From contig JAJDBF010000017.1 in the NCBI GenBank assembly GCA_029261535.1, positions 1 to 64,000 of the forward strand: 64,000 bases of DNA, read 5' to 3'. Each line of letters starts with the position of its first letter. Positions within the stretch are counted from its first letter, which is position 1. Below, one piece after another: positions 7,868-14,949 of this stretch. Source of the DNA: Nitrospinaceae bacterium. Lineage in GTDB: Bacteria > Nitrospinota > Nitrospinia > Nitrospinales > Nitrospinaceae. The notes beneath the pieces were generated by a model. The model saw nothing but the letters and a program-made list of their open reading frames with translations, was not told the origin of the DNA and searched no databases. The position numbers and the translations under genes were made by a program.

Positions 7868-8539
7868 TTAGGACGGACAATCGCGAGAGACGCGGAAACC
7901 GCGGGCTTCTGCATTCAGTAAATTTTTGAAGATGACCGATTTTTTTGGTTTGCGGTAGCCGTGGCATTCCGGCCATTTGTAGGTGCGCGTTTTGCGGTCG
8001 CCCAGCAGACCGTAGTGAAAAATACGGTCGTAATCGGTTTGGCTGTTGTTGAGGGGAATTTGAGGGAGCTGCTGTTCGCGGTTGAATTCCCAGGGTGGCA
8101 GGGGGTTTCTCTGCACCCACAGGCCCAGCTTGTGAGAAAAAGCCTGATGTTCGAGTTTGACCATCGGCTCTTTTAATTCATCGGCCACACGATAGTGCCA
8201 GGCCATGCCCGCCGCCACCATCTCGTCATTGACCCATAGCCCGCCGGGCGACCGGGCCTCTGCAACCAATCGACCAAACTGGTCGGTCATCACAATTTGA
8301 AGGTTGACCGTGCGTTCAAGCACCATCTTTTCCAGATATTCTCTGGAACGCCTGCCGAAAGGCTGGGTTACCAGCGGCGCAAAAATATTTGCCAGACGCA
8401 CTTTGTAAAACTTTCCCTCAGATCTTATGGTGAAGCGGTCACCACTATAGACCTGCACCACCACACCGGAGGCAGGCGGTTTGATCTCCGGTGCCGACAC
8501 CAGCATCAATGTCATGAACCACGTTGCAAGTTCGATCAT
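7868..8539 (-). CDS. Staphylococcal-nuclease-fold protein with altered active site
   Basis: The SNase (thermonuclease) domain covers about residues 25-145: VVVQVYSGDRFTIR, YKVRLANIFAP, QPFGRRSREYL and FGRLVAEA all align by order with the fold. The Asp of the calcium site (D34) and both catalytic Arg positions (R48 and the Arg of FGRLVAE) are kept. However, the usual Asp and Glu of the IDAPE loop are Phe53 and Leu56, so normal cleavage chemistry is unlikely. The tail has YKWPECHGY and FRVSRDCPS, like the small Cys-containing metal-binding tail seen on some SNase proteins. I start at the ATG at 8539, preceded by AAGGTGG at good spacing; the first residues form a signal-like hydrophobic stretch. 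Confidence 0.85.
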   Translation of the reverse strand: MIELATWFMTLMLVSAPEIKPPASGVVVQVYSGDRFTIRSEGKFYKVRLANIFAPLVTQPFGRRSREYLEKMVLERTVNLQIVMTDQFGRLVAEARSPGGLWVNDEMVAAGMAWHYRVADELKEPMVKLEHQAFSHKLGLWVQRNPLPPWEFNREQQLPQIPLNNSQTDYDRIFHYGLLGDRKTRTYKWPECHGYRKPKKSVIFKNLLNAEARGFRVSRDCPS

Positions 8540-8766
8540 GAGACCACCTTGAAAATTATTTCCATTGTTAACAGGCAACAATCTGCCCTGAGAGATTCAG
8601 ACATTCCCATTCCCCCATTTGAAATTCTCATCGGTCAGATCAACTTCAACTTGATAGATTCAAAAAGTCTCTGTAGAAACATTGCTTTTAGCTGGACCTG
8701 AAAGCGTCCCGATACGATGTTATAGTAGGAGAACAATAGCATCCCAACAGTTTATAAAGGAATTCC

Positions 8767-9726
8767 ATGCAAATTCTGATTTTTGGTGCCGGTGCCGTAG
8801 GGCTCGGCCTCGCCAACTGCCTCATCAAGGCCGACCACACAGTCCATTTAATCGGACGCGAAGAAACCGTATCAGCCCTCAGTATCGACGGACTGGAACG
8901 CACCGGCCTGTTCGGTGATTTCCACGCACCGCCTTTCGCTTTCAGCGCGTTCTGCAATCTCGATGAATCCGAATCAGGCCCTTATGATTACATCCTGATC
9001 TGCACCAAATCCTACGACACCCGCAATGCCGGTGAAATGCTGGCCGCCGCGCCTCAGCTTAAAACGGACCGGACGCAATTTGTATTGTGCCAGAATGGTT
9101 GGGGCAACGCCGAAACCTTCGCCGCGTTTTTTCCGACGGAACAAATCAAAACCGGGCGCATCATCACCGGATTCCGCCGACCCAAACCCAATCAGGTCGA
9201 CATCACCGTGCACGCCGATGCCGTTCATCTCGGAAGCCTCTACGACGATGACCTTGAACCGCTTGAACCGTTGACCCGCGCCCTGCGCAAAGGCGGATTG
9301 CCAACCAAAATAACCGAACACATTGAAAAGGACCTGTGGTCCAAGATGTTGTACAACTGCATGCTCAACGGCCTGTCCACTTTATTTGGCGTGCCCTATG
9401 GTCGGTTGGGGGAATCCGAGCACACCCGCGAATTGATGTCGCGCATTGCCCACGAAGTGTTCGATATCATAAAAGCTACGGGGCACAACACGCACTGGGA
9501 TTCGGCCCATGATTTTCTGATCGCGTTCTACGAAAACCTGCTTCCTCCCACCTACCAGCACGAACCGTCCATGTTGCAGGACATCCGGTCGCACAAGCCA
9601 ACCGAAATCGATGCGCTCAACGGTGCCGTGGTGGCCCTTGGGAAAAAGCACGGCATCCCGACCCCGGTCAACCAAACCATCTGCAGTATGATCCATTTCC
9701 TGACCAGCCAGTTTGAAAGAGAATAA
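8767..9726 (+). CDS. Ketopantoate reductase-like oxidoreductase (ApbA/PanE family)
   Basis: Family enzymes reduce 2-dehydropantoate to pantoate with NADPH in vitamin B5 synthesis; related paralogues reduce other 2-keto acids. The Rossmann motif ILIFGAGAVGLGLA is at the N-terminus, and KSYDT and LCQNGWGN follow as in PanE. The C-terminal helical domain has the catalytic Lys in WSKMLYNCMLNGLSTLFG and the conserved PSMLQDI block. Length (319) is normal. A ribosome site, AAAGGA, precedes the ATG. No panB or panC is adjacent, so the exact substrate is uncertain. Confidence 0.85.
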   Translation: MQILIFGAGAVGLGLANCLIKADHTVHLIGREETVSALSIDGLERTGLFGDFHAPPFAFSAFCNLDESESGPYDYILICTKSYDTRNAGEMLAAAPQLKTDRTQFVLCQNGWGNAETFAAFFPTEQIKTGRIITGFRRPKPNQVDITVHADAVHLGSLYDDDLEPLEPLTRALRKGGLPTKITEHIEKDLWSKMLYNCMLNGLSTLFGVPYGRLGESEHTRELMSRIAHEVFDIIKATGHNTHWDSAHDFLIAFYENLLPPTYQHEPSMLQDIRSHKPTEIDALNGAVVALGKKHGIPTPVNQTICSMIHFLTSQFERE

Positions 9727-9752
9727 AATTCCGCCGGCAAATTATTTTCCAG

Positions 9753-10631
9753 ATGATGATTAATCGTGCCCATATGACTAAAATAAAATTTAAAAATATC
9801 TTTAGAGTTAAAGGGTTCATCTATCTTTTTCTTGTATTCCTTGGGGTTAATCTTTGGAACCCTTGCACACAATTATGGGCAGAAACAATCCCAAAAAAAA
9901 ATAATGTCGCCGAAAAAGAGATAGAAAAACTACTCAATAAAGATCCTCGAACTATTCTCGACGACGAGGTCAAAATAATACTCCAGGAAATTGATAGCGA
10001 AGATTTAAATAAAAGACTTCACGCTTTCGACACCCTCGCAAAAGTTGCCATGGCTAACACCTACTTAAAACAAGTTGAAAAACACGTGAACGTAGACCTA
10101 AATCAATACTCCCATCTCTATGAAGTTTTGATCCCACTTTTAAGTACCCCCTTGGGTGTGCAGCGTGAACTCGCACTCTTAACATTGAATTATGGCTTCA
10201 AACATAATCAGGAAGTAGTTGATATTTTAGTTGCTCGTTGGAAAATAGAACCGTCCTATAAAGTCAAATTAAATATTGTCGAGTATCTTGAATGGGGAAG
10301 GCATACATCTCCTCAGATTGATGAGATTTATTTTGAAGCTTTGGAAAACCCTAAACTGGAATATAGAACCATTTTTACACTCGGGGTAGTTACCCCTGAA
10401 AATGGACTACCCCGATTAATAAAAAAACTGGAGGCCACTCAAAGCCAAAGTATTTTTCAAATGATCCTTCAGGCGATTGAATCCTATAAAGAAAAAGCAA
10501 AACCTTACCTTTCCGAACTAGAAAAATTGCTGTTCAAAATCGAACAGGACCAAAACCCCAAGTCTTATGAAGGAGATAAAAACATAGTGGTTACCGCACT
10601 AAAACTAACCATAGAAAAGCTAAAAAAATAA
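9753..10631 (+). CDS. Exported HEAT-like repeat protein, AT-rich gene
   Basis: An N-terminal hydrophobic segment, FIYLFLVFLGVNLW, ends near QLWAE and looks like a signal peptide. The mature part is all-helical, with HEAT-like pairs between about residues 70 and 290, for example YEVLIPLLSTPLGVQRELAL and GLPRLIKKLEATQSQSIFQM. No catalytic motif is visible. The codons are clearly richer in A and T than those of the flanking genes, which suggests recent acquisition. The first ATG at 9753 may be too early; the ATG of MTKIKFKN at 9774 is an alternative. Confidence 0.75.
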   Translation: MMINRAHMTKIKFKNIFRVKGFIYLFLVFLGVNLWNPCTQLWAETIPKKNNVAEKEIEKLLNKDPRTILDDEVKIILQEIDSEDLNKRLHAFDTLAKVAMANTYLKQVEKHVNVDLNQYSHLYEVLIPLLSTPLGVQRELALLTLNYGFKHNQEVVDILVARWKIEPSYKVKLNIVEYLEWGRHTSPQIDEIYFEALENPKLEYRTIFTLGVVTPENGLPRLIKKLEATQSQSIFQMILQAIESYKEKAKPYLSELEKLLFKIEQDQNPKSYEGDKNIVVTALKLTIEKLKK

Positions 10632-10861
10632 ATACTGCCGGTAAAACGATTTTCCCTCAAAATTGGTTTGCCAAACCAGTGACCTATCTGTTCCGACCAA
10701 AGTAACTCCACACATGGCGACACTGCAATAAACCATTTATCAATAGTTTTTGCCCAACCCCCCTCCTCTAAAAAATATTTAATTATTCTTGTCAACCAAT
10801 CCGCTCCTGATGCGTTTTAAACTGGTAAGAAGCAACATTGACCCCCTTTCAGGAGATGGAC

Positions 10862-11551
10862 ATGAAAACCCAACTGACTTTTTCCGCCCTTTGCCTCACC
10901 GGCTTGCTGATAACCGGCCCTGCACTGGCCCAGGTCGACGACCGACTCGATGCCAAAGGTGATCGTATTGAAAACCGTCTGGATGCTAAAGGCGACCGCA
11001 TCAATGACCGCCTCGACAAAAAAGGCGACCGCATCAACAATCGTCTTGATGCAAAAGCTGACCGCGCTCGCGCCAACGGCAATGATGCCCGTGCAAATCG
11101 TTTGGATCGCAAGGGCGACCGTATCGACAACCGTCTCGACCGCAAAGGTCAACGTGTCGACCGGCGTCTCGATAAAAAGGGTCAGCGAGTTCAAGACCGC
11201 ATTAATAACGGTCAGCCTGCAGGCCGGAAAAACCTGGACCGCGCAGGTGCCCGGGCGGAACGCCGCCTCGACAGAAAAGGTGACCGGGTCGAAAGACGGC
11301 TGGACCGCAAAGGCGATCGCATCGAAAAGCGGCTCGACCGCAAGGGCGATCGTATTGACCGACGGCTGGACAGGAAAGCCGAGCGTGCTCGCTCCAACGG
11401 CAACGACGTGCGAGCGGATCGTCTGGACAGGAAGGGTGACCGTATCAACAAGCGACTCGACAAAAAAGGTGAACGCGCCAACAAACGACTCGACCGCAAG
11501 GGCGAACGCGTCAACAAGCGCATGGATAGAAAAGCGAATCGTCGCCGCTAA
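10862..11551 (+). CDS. Exported highly basic 11-residue-repeat protein
   Basis: The signal peptide MKTQLTFSALCLTGLLITGP ends at ALAQ. Almost all of the rest is about fifteen copies of an 11-residue unit such as RLDRKGDRIDN or RLDAKGDRIEN. Two units carry an eight-residue extension (ARANGNDARAN, ARSNGNDVRAD), giving a two-fold super-repeat. Period 11 and the heptad-like R-L-D-K-I pattern suggest a long right-handed coiled coil or extended helix rich in Arg and Lys. The ATG at 10862 has AGGAG upstream. It sits directly before an ECF sigma gene, so regulation by that sigma is plausible. The function is unknown; binding of polyanions or envelope surfaces is only an idea. Confidence 0.85.
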   Translation: MKTQLTFSALCLTGLLITGPALAQVDDRLDAKGDRIENRLDAKGDRINDRLDKKGDRINNRLDAKADRARANGNDARANRLDRKGDRIDNRLDRKGQRVDRRLDKKGQRVQDRINNGQPAGRKNLDRAGARAERRLDRKGDRVERRLDRKGDRIEKRLDRKGDRIDRRLDRKAERARSNGNDVRADRLDRKGDRINKRLDKKGERANKRLDRKGERVNKRMDRKANRRR

Positions 11552-11629
11552 GCGTTTCTCTCTAATCACTCTCTGAGAAAACGGTTATGCTAATCGTGAT
11601 GACCACATCTCAGGGGGTTTTCAGGGGGA

Positions 11630-12157
11630 ATGGACGAGTTCCTGCAAACAGTTGAACGGCGGGCCTATCAGATGGCTCGATTCGCAACCGGCAATCCGGA
11701 GGATGCACTCGATATTGTGCAGGATGCCATGATGGCCTTCGTCAAACGCTACGCGGACAAACCGGCAGAGGAACGACGACCTCTGTTTTTCCGCATCGTG
11801 CAGAATCGGATTCGTGACTGGCACCGCAAACAGAACGTGCGCAATCGCTGGACCGCGTGGTGGATCGGAAGCTATCAGGACGATGAAGACGATTCGGATC
11901 CTATCGCCCGACTGGTCGATCCGAAGGGCCGGTCTCCCGAGAAGGAATTGTCCATCAGAGATTCCGGCACTGCCCTGCAATCCGCGATTGAACGTCTGCC
12001 TCTGCGTCAGCAACAGGCTTTTCTCCTGCGTTCCTTTGAAGAGTTGAGCGTGGCGGAAACGGCGAGAGCGATGGGATGCGCCGAAGGATCAGTCAAAACG
12101 CATCACTCGAGAGCGGTGCGCTCGTTAAGAGAAAAATTAAAGGATCATTGGCCATGA
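11630..12157 (+). CDS. ECF-type RNA polymerase sigma factor
   Basis: Region 2 covers about residues 5-75, with DALDIVQDAMMAFVKRYADK and FFRIVQNRIRDWHRKQ (core and -10 recognition). Region 4 covers about 110-170, with LPLRQQQAFLLRSFEELSVA and AMGCAEGSVKTHHSRAVRSL as the -35-binding helix-turn-helix. An acidic linker, YQDDEDDSDP, joins them. The length (175 aa) is normal for group 4 sigma factors. The stop overlaps the next start by four bases (ATGA), so the sigma is translationally coupled to its probable anti-sigma. The order sigma, short membrane protein, DUF3106-like protein resembles a locus common in Betaproteobacteria. Confidence 0.93.
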   Translation: MDEFLQTVERRAYQMARFATGNPEDALDIVQDAMMAFVKRYADKPAEERRPLFFRIVQNRIRDWHRKQNVRNRWTAWWIGSYQDDEDDSDPIARLVDPKGRSPEKELSIRDSGTALQSAIERLPLRQQQAFLLRSFEELSVAETARAMGCAEGSVKTHHSRAVRSLREKLKDHWP

Positions 12158-12519
12158 GTCTGCCATCTGAAGACAGGGATTTTGAAAAACACGCAAAGCG
12201 TTTACTCGATGATTCCACAGACAATTTGCCTGCGGCTTTGCAGTCACGACTCACTCAGGCACGCCATCGTGCGCTGGAGCAGAAGAGTAAAACTTCGCGG
12301 TGGCGCGCGTGGCTTCCCCAACCCGTACCCGGCCTGGCATTGGCTGGGGGTCTGGCCCTGGCACTGGTGTTCACTTTATACAGCCCGACTCAATCGGAAA
12401 ATCGGCTGGATGATCTTGATTTACTCGCGACGACCGATCAACTGGAGCTGTACGAAGACCTGGAGTTTTACGCCTGGCTGGCGGAAGAACATCCGGCAGA
12501 GTCTTATGAAACCGGCTGA
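12154..12519 (+). CDS. Membrane anti-sigma-like protein (DUF3619-like)
   Basis: 121 residues: a cytoplasmic N-terminal part of about 45 residues with SLPSEDRDFEKHAKRLLDDS, one transmembrane helix, VPGLALAGGLALALVFTLYS, and an acidic external tail with DLDLLATTDQLELYEDLEFY. This layout and its four-base overlap with the ECF sigma gene fit a sigma-binding membrane regulator. The sequence resembles DUF3619-type proteins found beside such sigma genes. There is no zinc motif of the ZAS type. Binding to the sigma factor is inferred from context. Confidence 0.75.
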   Translation: MSLPSEDRDFEKHAKRLLDDSTDNLPAALQSRLTQARHRALEQKSKTSRWRAWLPQPVPGLALAGGLALALVFTLYSPTQSENRLDDLDLLATTDQLELYEDLEFYAWLAEEHPAESYETG

Positions 12520-12814
12520 CTGTTTCACCGGATTTTTATTGGTCTTACTGTTCTTCAGTACACAGGCCATTACCGAACCACCTACTGTTATGGATGAAAA
12601 AAATTCAAGCGCGGACGCGCCATCATTAGAGTTACTCGAGTTTCTTGGTGAGTTTGAAACGGAAGACGGGGAATGGATCGACCCAGAGGACCACCTTGCG
12701 GTGGGGCAATGGGCTGAACCTGATTCGCGCGATCAACAACCTTCGAGCGCATCGCAGAAAGATTTTTGCCGCCCCTGCGGCAAGCACCCGTCTACGGAGG
12801 AGCATCATGATTAA
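12506..12814 (+). CDS. Small exported protein whose C-terminus is made by an R1 repeat
   Basis: It starts at ATG 12506, overlapping the anti-sigma gene by 14 bases. The N-terminus MKPADCFTGFLLVLLFFSTQ is a signal peptide, followed by an acidic segment, LELLEFLGEFETEDGEWIDP. From about residue 62 on (DHLAVGQWAEPDSRDQQPSS and the rest up to GKHP) the codons are an R1 dispersed repeat, nucleotides 12691-12790. The final five residues lead into the next gene's ribosome site. The position between an anti-sigma and a DUF3106-like gene suggests a partner in the same envelope response. Family unknown. Confidence 0.6.
   Translation: MKPADCFTGFLLVLLFFSTQAITEPPTVMDEKNSSADAPSLELLEFLGEFETEDGEWIDPEDHLAVGQWAEPDSRDQQPSSASQKDFCRPCGKHPSTEEHHD
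12691..12790 (+). repeat. R1 repeat copy inside a coding region
   Basis: The left hairpin CCACCTTGCGGTGG, then GGGCAATGGGCTGA, GAGCGCATCGCAGAA and the right GCCCCTGCGGC, follow the same block order as the intergenic copy at 33552. It is read through in frame by the 102-aa exported protein. Confidence 0.8.
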
Positions 12815-13472
12815 ACAAATCGGTTGTGTGTTCCTGTGGATTCTGTTAATCGGTGCGACCCCGGTCCTCGGGCAGGACTCTGTTCCCTGGGATTCTCTGA
12901 ACGATCAGGAACAACAGGTTCTCAAAAAATTCAAGGACAAATGGCAGGACATGCCAGTCAAACGGCAAGACCGCTTGCGCCGCGGGGTGGCACGTTTTTC
13001 CAAGATGTCACCTGAAGAAAAACGGCAAGTTCAAAAACGGTTTCGCAAATGGAAAAACCTGCCGCCGGAAAAACGAAAAAATATCAGGAAACGGTTTGAA
13101 CGCTTCCGCAACCTTCAGCCGGAGCAAAAACGTAAACTGCGGCAGGCTCGCAAACGCTTTCAGAACCTGCCGCCGGAAAAACGAAAAAAACTGCGCCAGC
13201 GATTTCAAAACATGGCACCCGAGCAACGCCAAAAATTCAAAAAACGCTCCCAGCGGCGCATGGATCGCCTGCACAATATGACCAAAGAGGAACGGCAGAA
13301 ATTTCGCACCAAACGTCGGACCCGGCGGGACCGGATGAAAGACATGACCCCGGAGGAACGGCAGAAATTTCGTCAGGAACTGAGACAACAACGCAAGCAA
13401 CAACAGCGGCCCAATCGGGGCGAACCCAGGCACGATGGGCCTCGGCAAGACCCTAGTGCTTTTGCGCGATGA
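12807..13472 (+). CDS. DUF3106-like exported Arg/Lys-rich repeat protein
   Basis: The signal peptide MIKQIGCVFLWILLIGATPV ends at VLGQ. The mature protein has about seven repeats of the pattern (F/L)xxMxPEERQKFRxR, for example KMSPEEKRQVQKRFRKWKNL and NMAPEQRQKFKKRSQRRMDR, typical of DUF3106 proteins of unknown function. The start at 12807 has CGGAGGAG upstream. A basic, Gln/Pro-rich tail ends the protein. Like the first gene of this locus it is a periplasmic, strongly basic helical repeat protein, which suggests a common theme. Its 3' end overlaps the convergent methyltransferase gene by 20 bases. Confidence 0.85.
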   Translation: MIKQIGCVFLWILLIGATPVLGQDSVPWDSLNDQEQQVLKKFKDKWQDMPVKRQDRLRRGVARFSKMSPEEKRQVQKRFRKWKNLPPEKRKNIRKRFERFRNLQPEQKRKLRQARKRFQNLPPEKRKKLRQRFQNMAPEQRQKFKKRSQRRMDRLHNMTKEERQKFRTKRRTRRDRMKDMTPEERQKFRQELRQQRKQQQRPNRGEPRHDGPRQDPSAFAR

Positions 13473-14100
13473 TGCTGGAGTAGGCTTCGGTGCCGTCGTC
13501 AAAAGCCTGGTAACGGATTATTTTGAAGTCTTTGAATAGTTCGAGCAGTTCGTTGTGTTTCAACACCCATTTCGGATTGAACTTGCGGTATTTGAGGTAG
13601 TCTTCGTTGTAGGTTTCGAACACCACCACCCCGCCTTTTTTGACCGCTGATTTCATCTGCGGAATGAGACTGCGTTGCATGTAGTAACTGCACAACACGA
13701 CATCATATTTATCTTTTTCCAGTTGCGCGTTTTCCAGATCGACCACGCGTGTTGTGATCTTCGTATTATTTTGCTCTGCCAGCTTGTGCGCTTTTTTGAG
13801 ACCGACTTCCGAAATATCAATGCCCTCCACGTCGAATCCGTTGGCAGCGAGGTACACGCCGTTGCGGCCTTCACCCATGGCGATGTCCAGTACCTTGCCT
13901 TTGGGTAACAGTTTGAGATTGTCGCGGAGAAAACCGATCGGTTGGGTGCCGAAGATATACACTTCGTTTTCGTATTTGGCATCCCAGCGTTCCTGATCGC
14001 GCGGGCTTGCGGAAACGGGGGTGGTGGCGGTGAGTAAAAAAAAGAATGCGACAAACGTGTAAACTGTGGTGCGGACTGAACGGGTTTCAAGGCGATTCAT
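13453..14100 (-). CDS. Class I SAM-dependent methyltransferase with a signal peptide
   Basis: Motif I, KVLDIAMGEGRNGVYLAANG, the acidic GIDISE loop and the later YDVVLCSYYM strand give a complete TehB-like methyltransferase core (about residues 40-215). Unexpectedly the N-terminus, TVYTFVAFFFLLTATTPVSA, looks like a cleavable signal peptide or membrane anchor. S-adenosylmethionine is not normally available in the periplasm, so either the segment anchors the protein facing inward or the start is misjudged. The first internal Met lies inside the domain (MGEG), so a shorter start is not obvious. Substrate unknown. Confidence 0.85.
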   Translation of the reverse strand: MNRLETRSVRTTVYTFVAFFFLLTATTPVSASPRDQERWDAKYENEVYIFGTQPIGFLRDNLKLLPKGKVLDIAMGEGRNGVYLAANGFDVEGIDISEVGLKKAHKLAEQNNTKITTRVVDLENAQLEKDKYDVVLCSYYMQRSLIPQMKSAVKKGGVVVFETYNEDYLKYRKFNPKWVLKHNELLELFKDFKIIRYQAFDDGTEAYSSIIAQKH

Positions 14101-14249
14101 GGTGTTTCTCCAGGGGAGGCATGATGTTGGATGCAGGCAAATTTTTTAGCTTCAGGGTCACTCTGATTCTACCCCTGCCAACGTTTCCCGTTCAAGATGA
14201 ATTCCCGGTTTGCCTGAGGTCGGCGGAATTGGTAGAATTTTAGCTAAAT

Positions 14250-14350
14250 ACCATCTTGCGGTGAAGCAAGCGGGCTGACTACCTTGCGGTAGGGCTAATA
14301 GGCTGACCAATAAGATAAGCAGAAGCAAATTTGGAGTGCATCGCAAATGG
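14250..14350 (+). repeat. R1 repeat copy upstream of the DUF1566-like gene
   Basis: Contains two left ends, ATCTTGCGGTGAAGCAAGCG and ACCTTGCGGTAGGGCTAATA, then GGAGTGCATCGCAAATGG. It looks like a nested or partly duplicated copy. Confidence 0.65.
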
Positions 14351-14406
14351 CTTTGGAATGGCTCATGATAAACACCCATTGTACAGAATCGACAGGGAGA
14401 CTCTCT

Positions 14407-14949
14407 ATGCGATTGAAAAATATTTCGGCTTTCATTTTAACGGCCTTGATTTGTCTTACGGCGTTTAACCTTTCCTCTCTTGCCTTGGCGGAAGATAACA
14501 GTGTGCGTAAGCCAGTAGCACAATCCTCCGATGGCAGGTTTCAGGATTTGGGCGATGGCACGGTTCGCGATTCAACATCCCACCTGATGTGGATGAAAGA
14601 AGACTGCTGGCAGTTGGAAAAACGCTGGGTCAGTTGGTATTCGGCGCAGGAGTATGTGCGGCGCATGAACAACAAACGCTACGCCGGGCACAATGACTGG
14701 CGTCTGCCGACCCCGGAAGAAGCGCATCAGTTGTACGACCGGCGGCGATTGAACATGGACAAGGACGGTGACAAGATTTTCATCGACCGCATTTTCCCAA
14801 AGGGTGCCGGTTGGGGCACCTGGACCAGCGAGGAGAAAGGCAATCAGGCGGTGGTCGTGTCGTACAAGGATGAAGGCGGCCAAACCTACCAGAATAAAAT
14901 TACCGGACAGGATGCCTTTTTGCGTCTCGTGCGCGGCCCTGTCACTTAG
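14407..14949 (+). CDS. Exported DUF1566-like (Lcl C-terminal domain) protein
   Basis: The start at 14407 is preceded by AGGGAGA; the first 30 residues are a signal peptide ending at LALAE. The mature part follows the DUF1566 pattern: FQDLGDGTVRDSTSHLMWMK, then W-SAQEYVRRMN, AGHNDWRLPTPEEAHQLYD and a late TWTSEE and LRLVRG. This domain occurs in many surface or periplasmic proteins and its exact role is unclear. The gene is directly followed (zero spacing) by a histidine kinase gene, so it may be an input or an output of that two-component system. Confidence 0.8.
   Translation: MRLKNISAFILTALICLTAFNLSSLALAEDNSVRKPVAQSSDGRFQDLGDGTVRDSTSHLMWMKEDCWQLEKRWVSWYSAQEYVRRMNNKRYAGHNDWRLPTPEEAHQLYDRRRLNMDKDGDKIFIDRIFPKGAGWGTWTSEEKGNQAVVVSYKDEGGQTYQNKITGQDAFLRLVRGPVT

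Noticed and set aside
7586-8120. Minus-strand frames of 74 and 143 codons across the double R1 copy
   Set aside because: They arise because R1 copies are stop-free in some frames; the same peptide words (NALRNYCLLLKGQP, DALRIYCLLLKGQP) appear at 33462-33644, which identifies repeat DNA and not a gene.
10817-11569. Minus-strand 250-codon frame opposite the 11-residue-repeat gene
   Set aside because: It is a mirror of the repeat gene: its 33-base periodicity leaves other frames open too. It has no ribosome site and its Val/Ala/Thr repeats are what the complement of RLDRKGDR codons would give.
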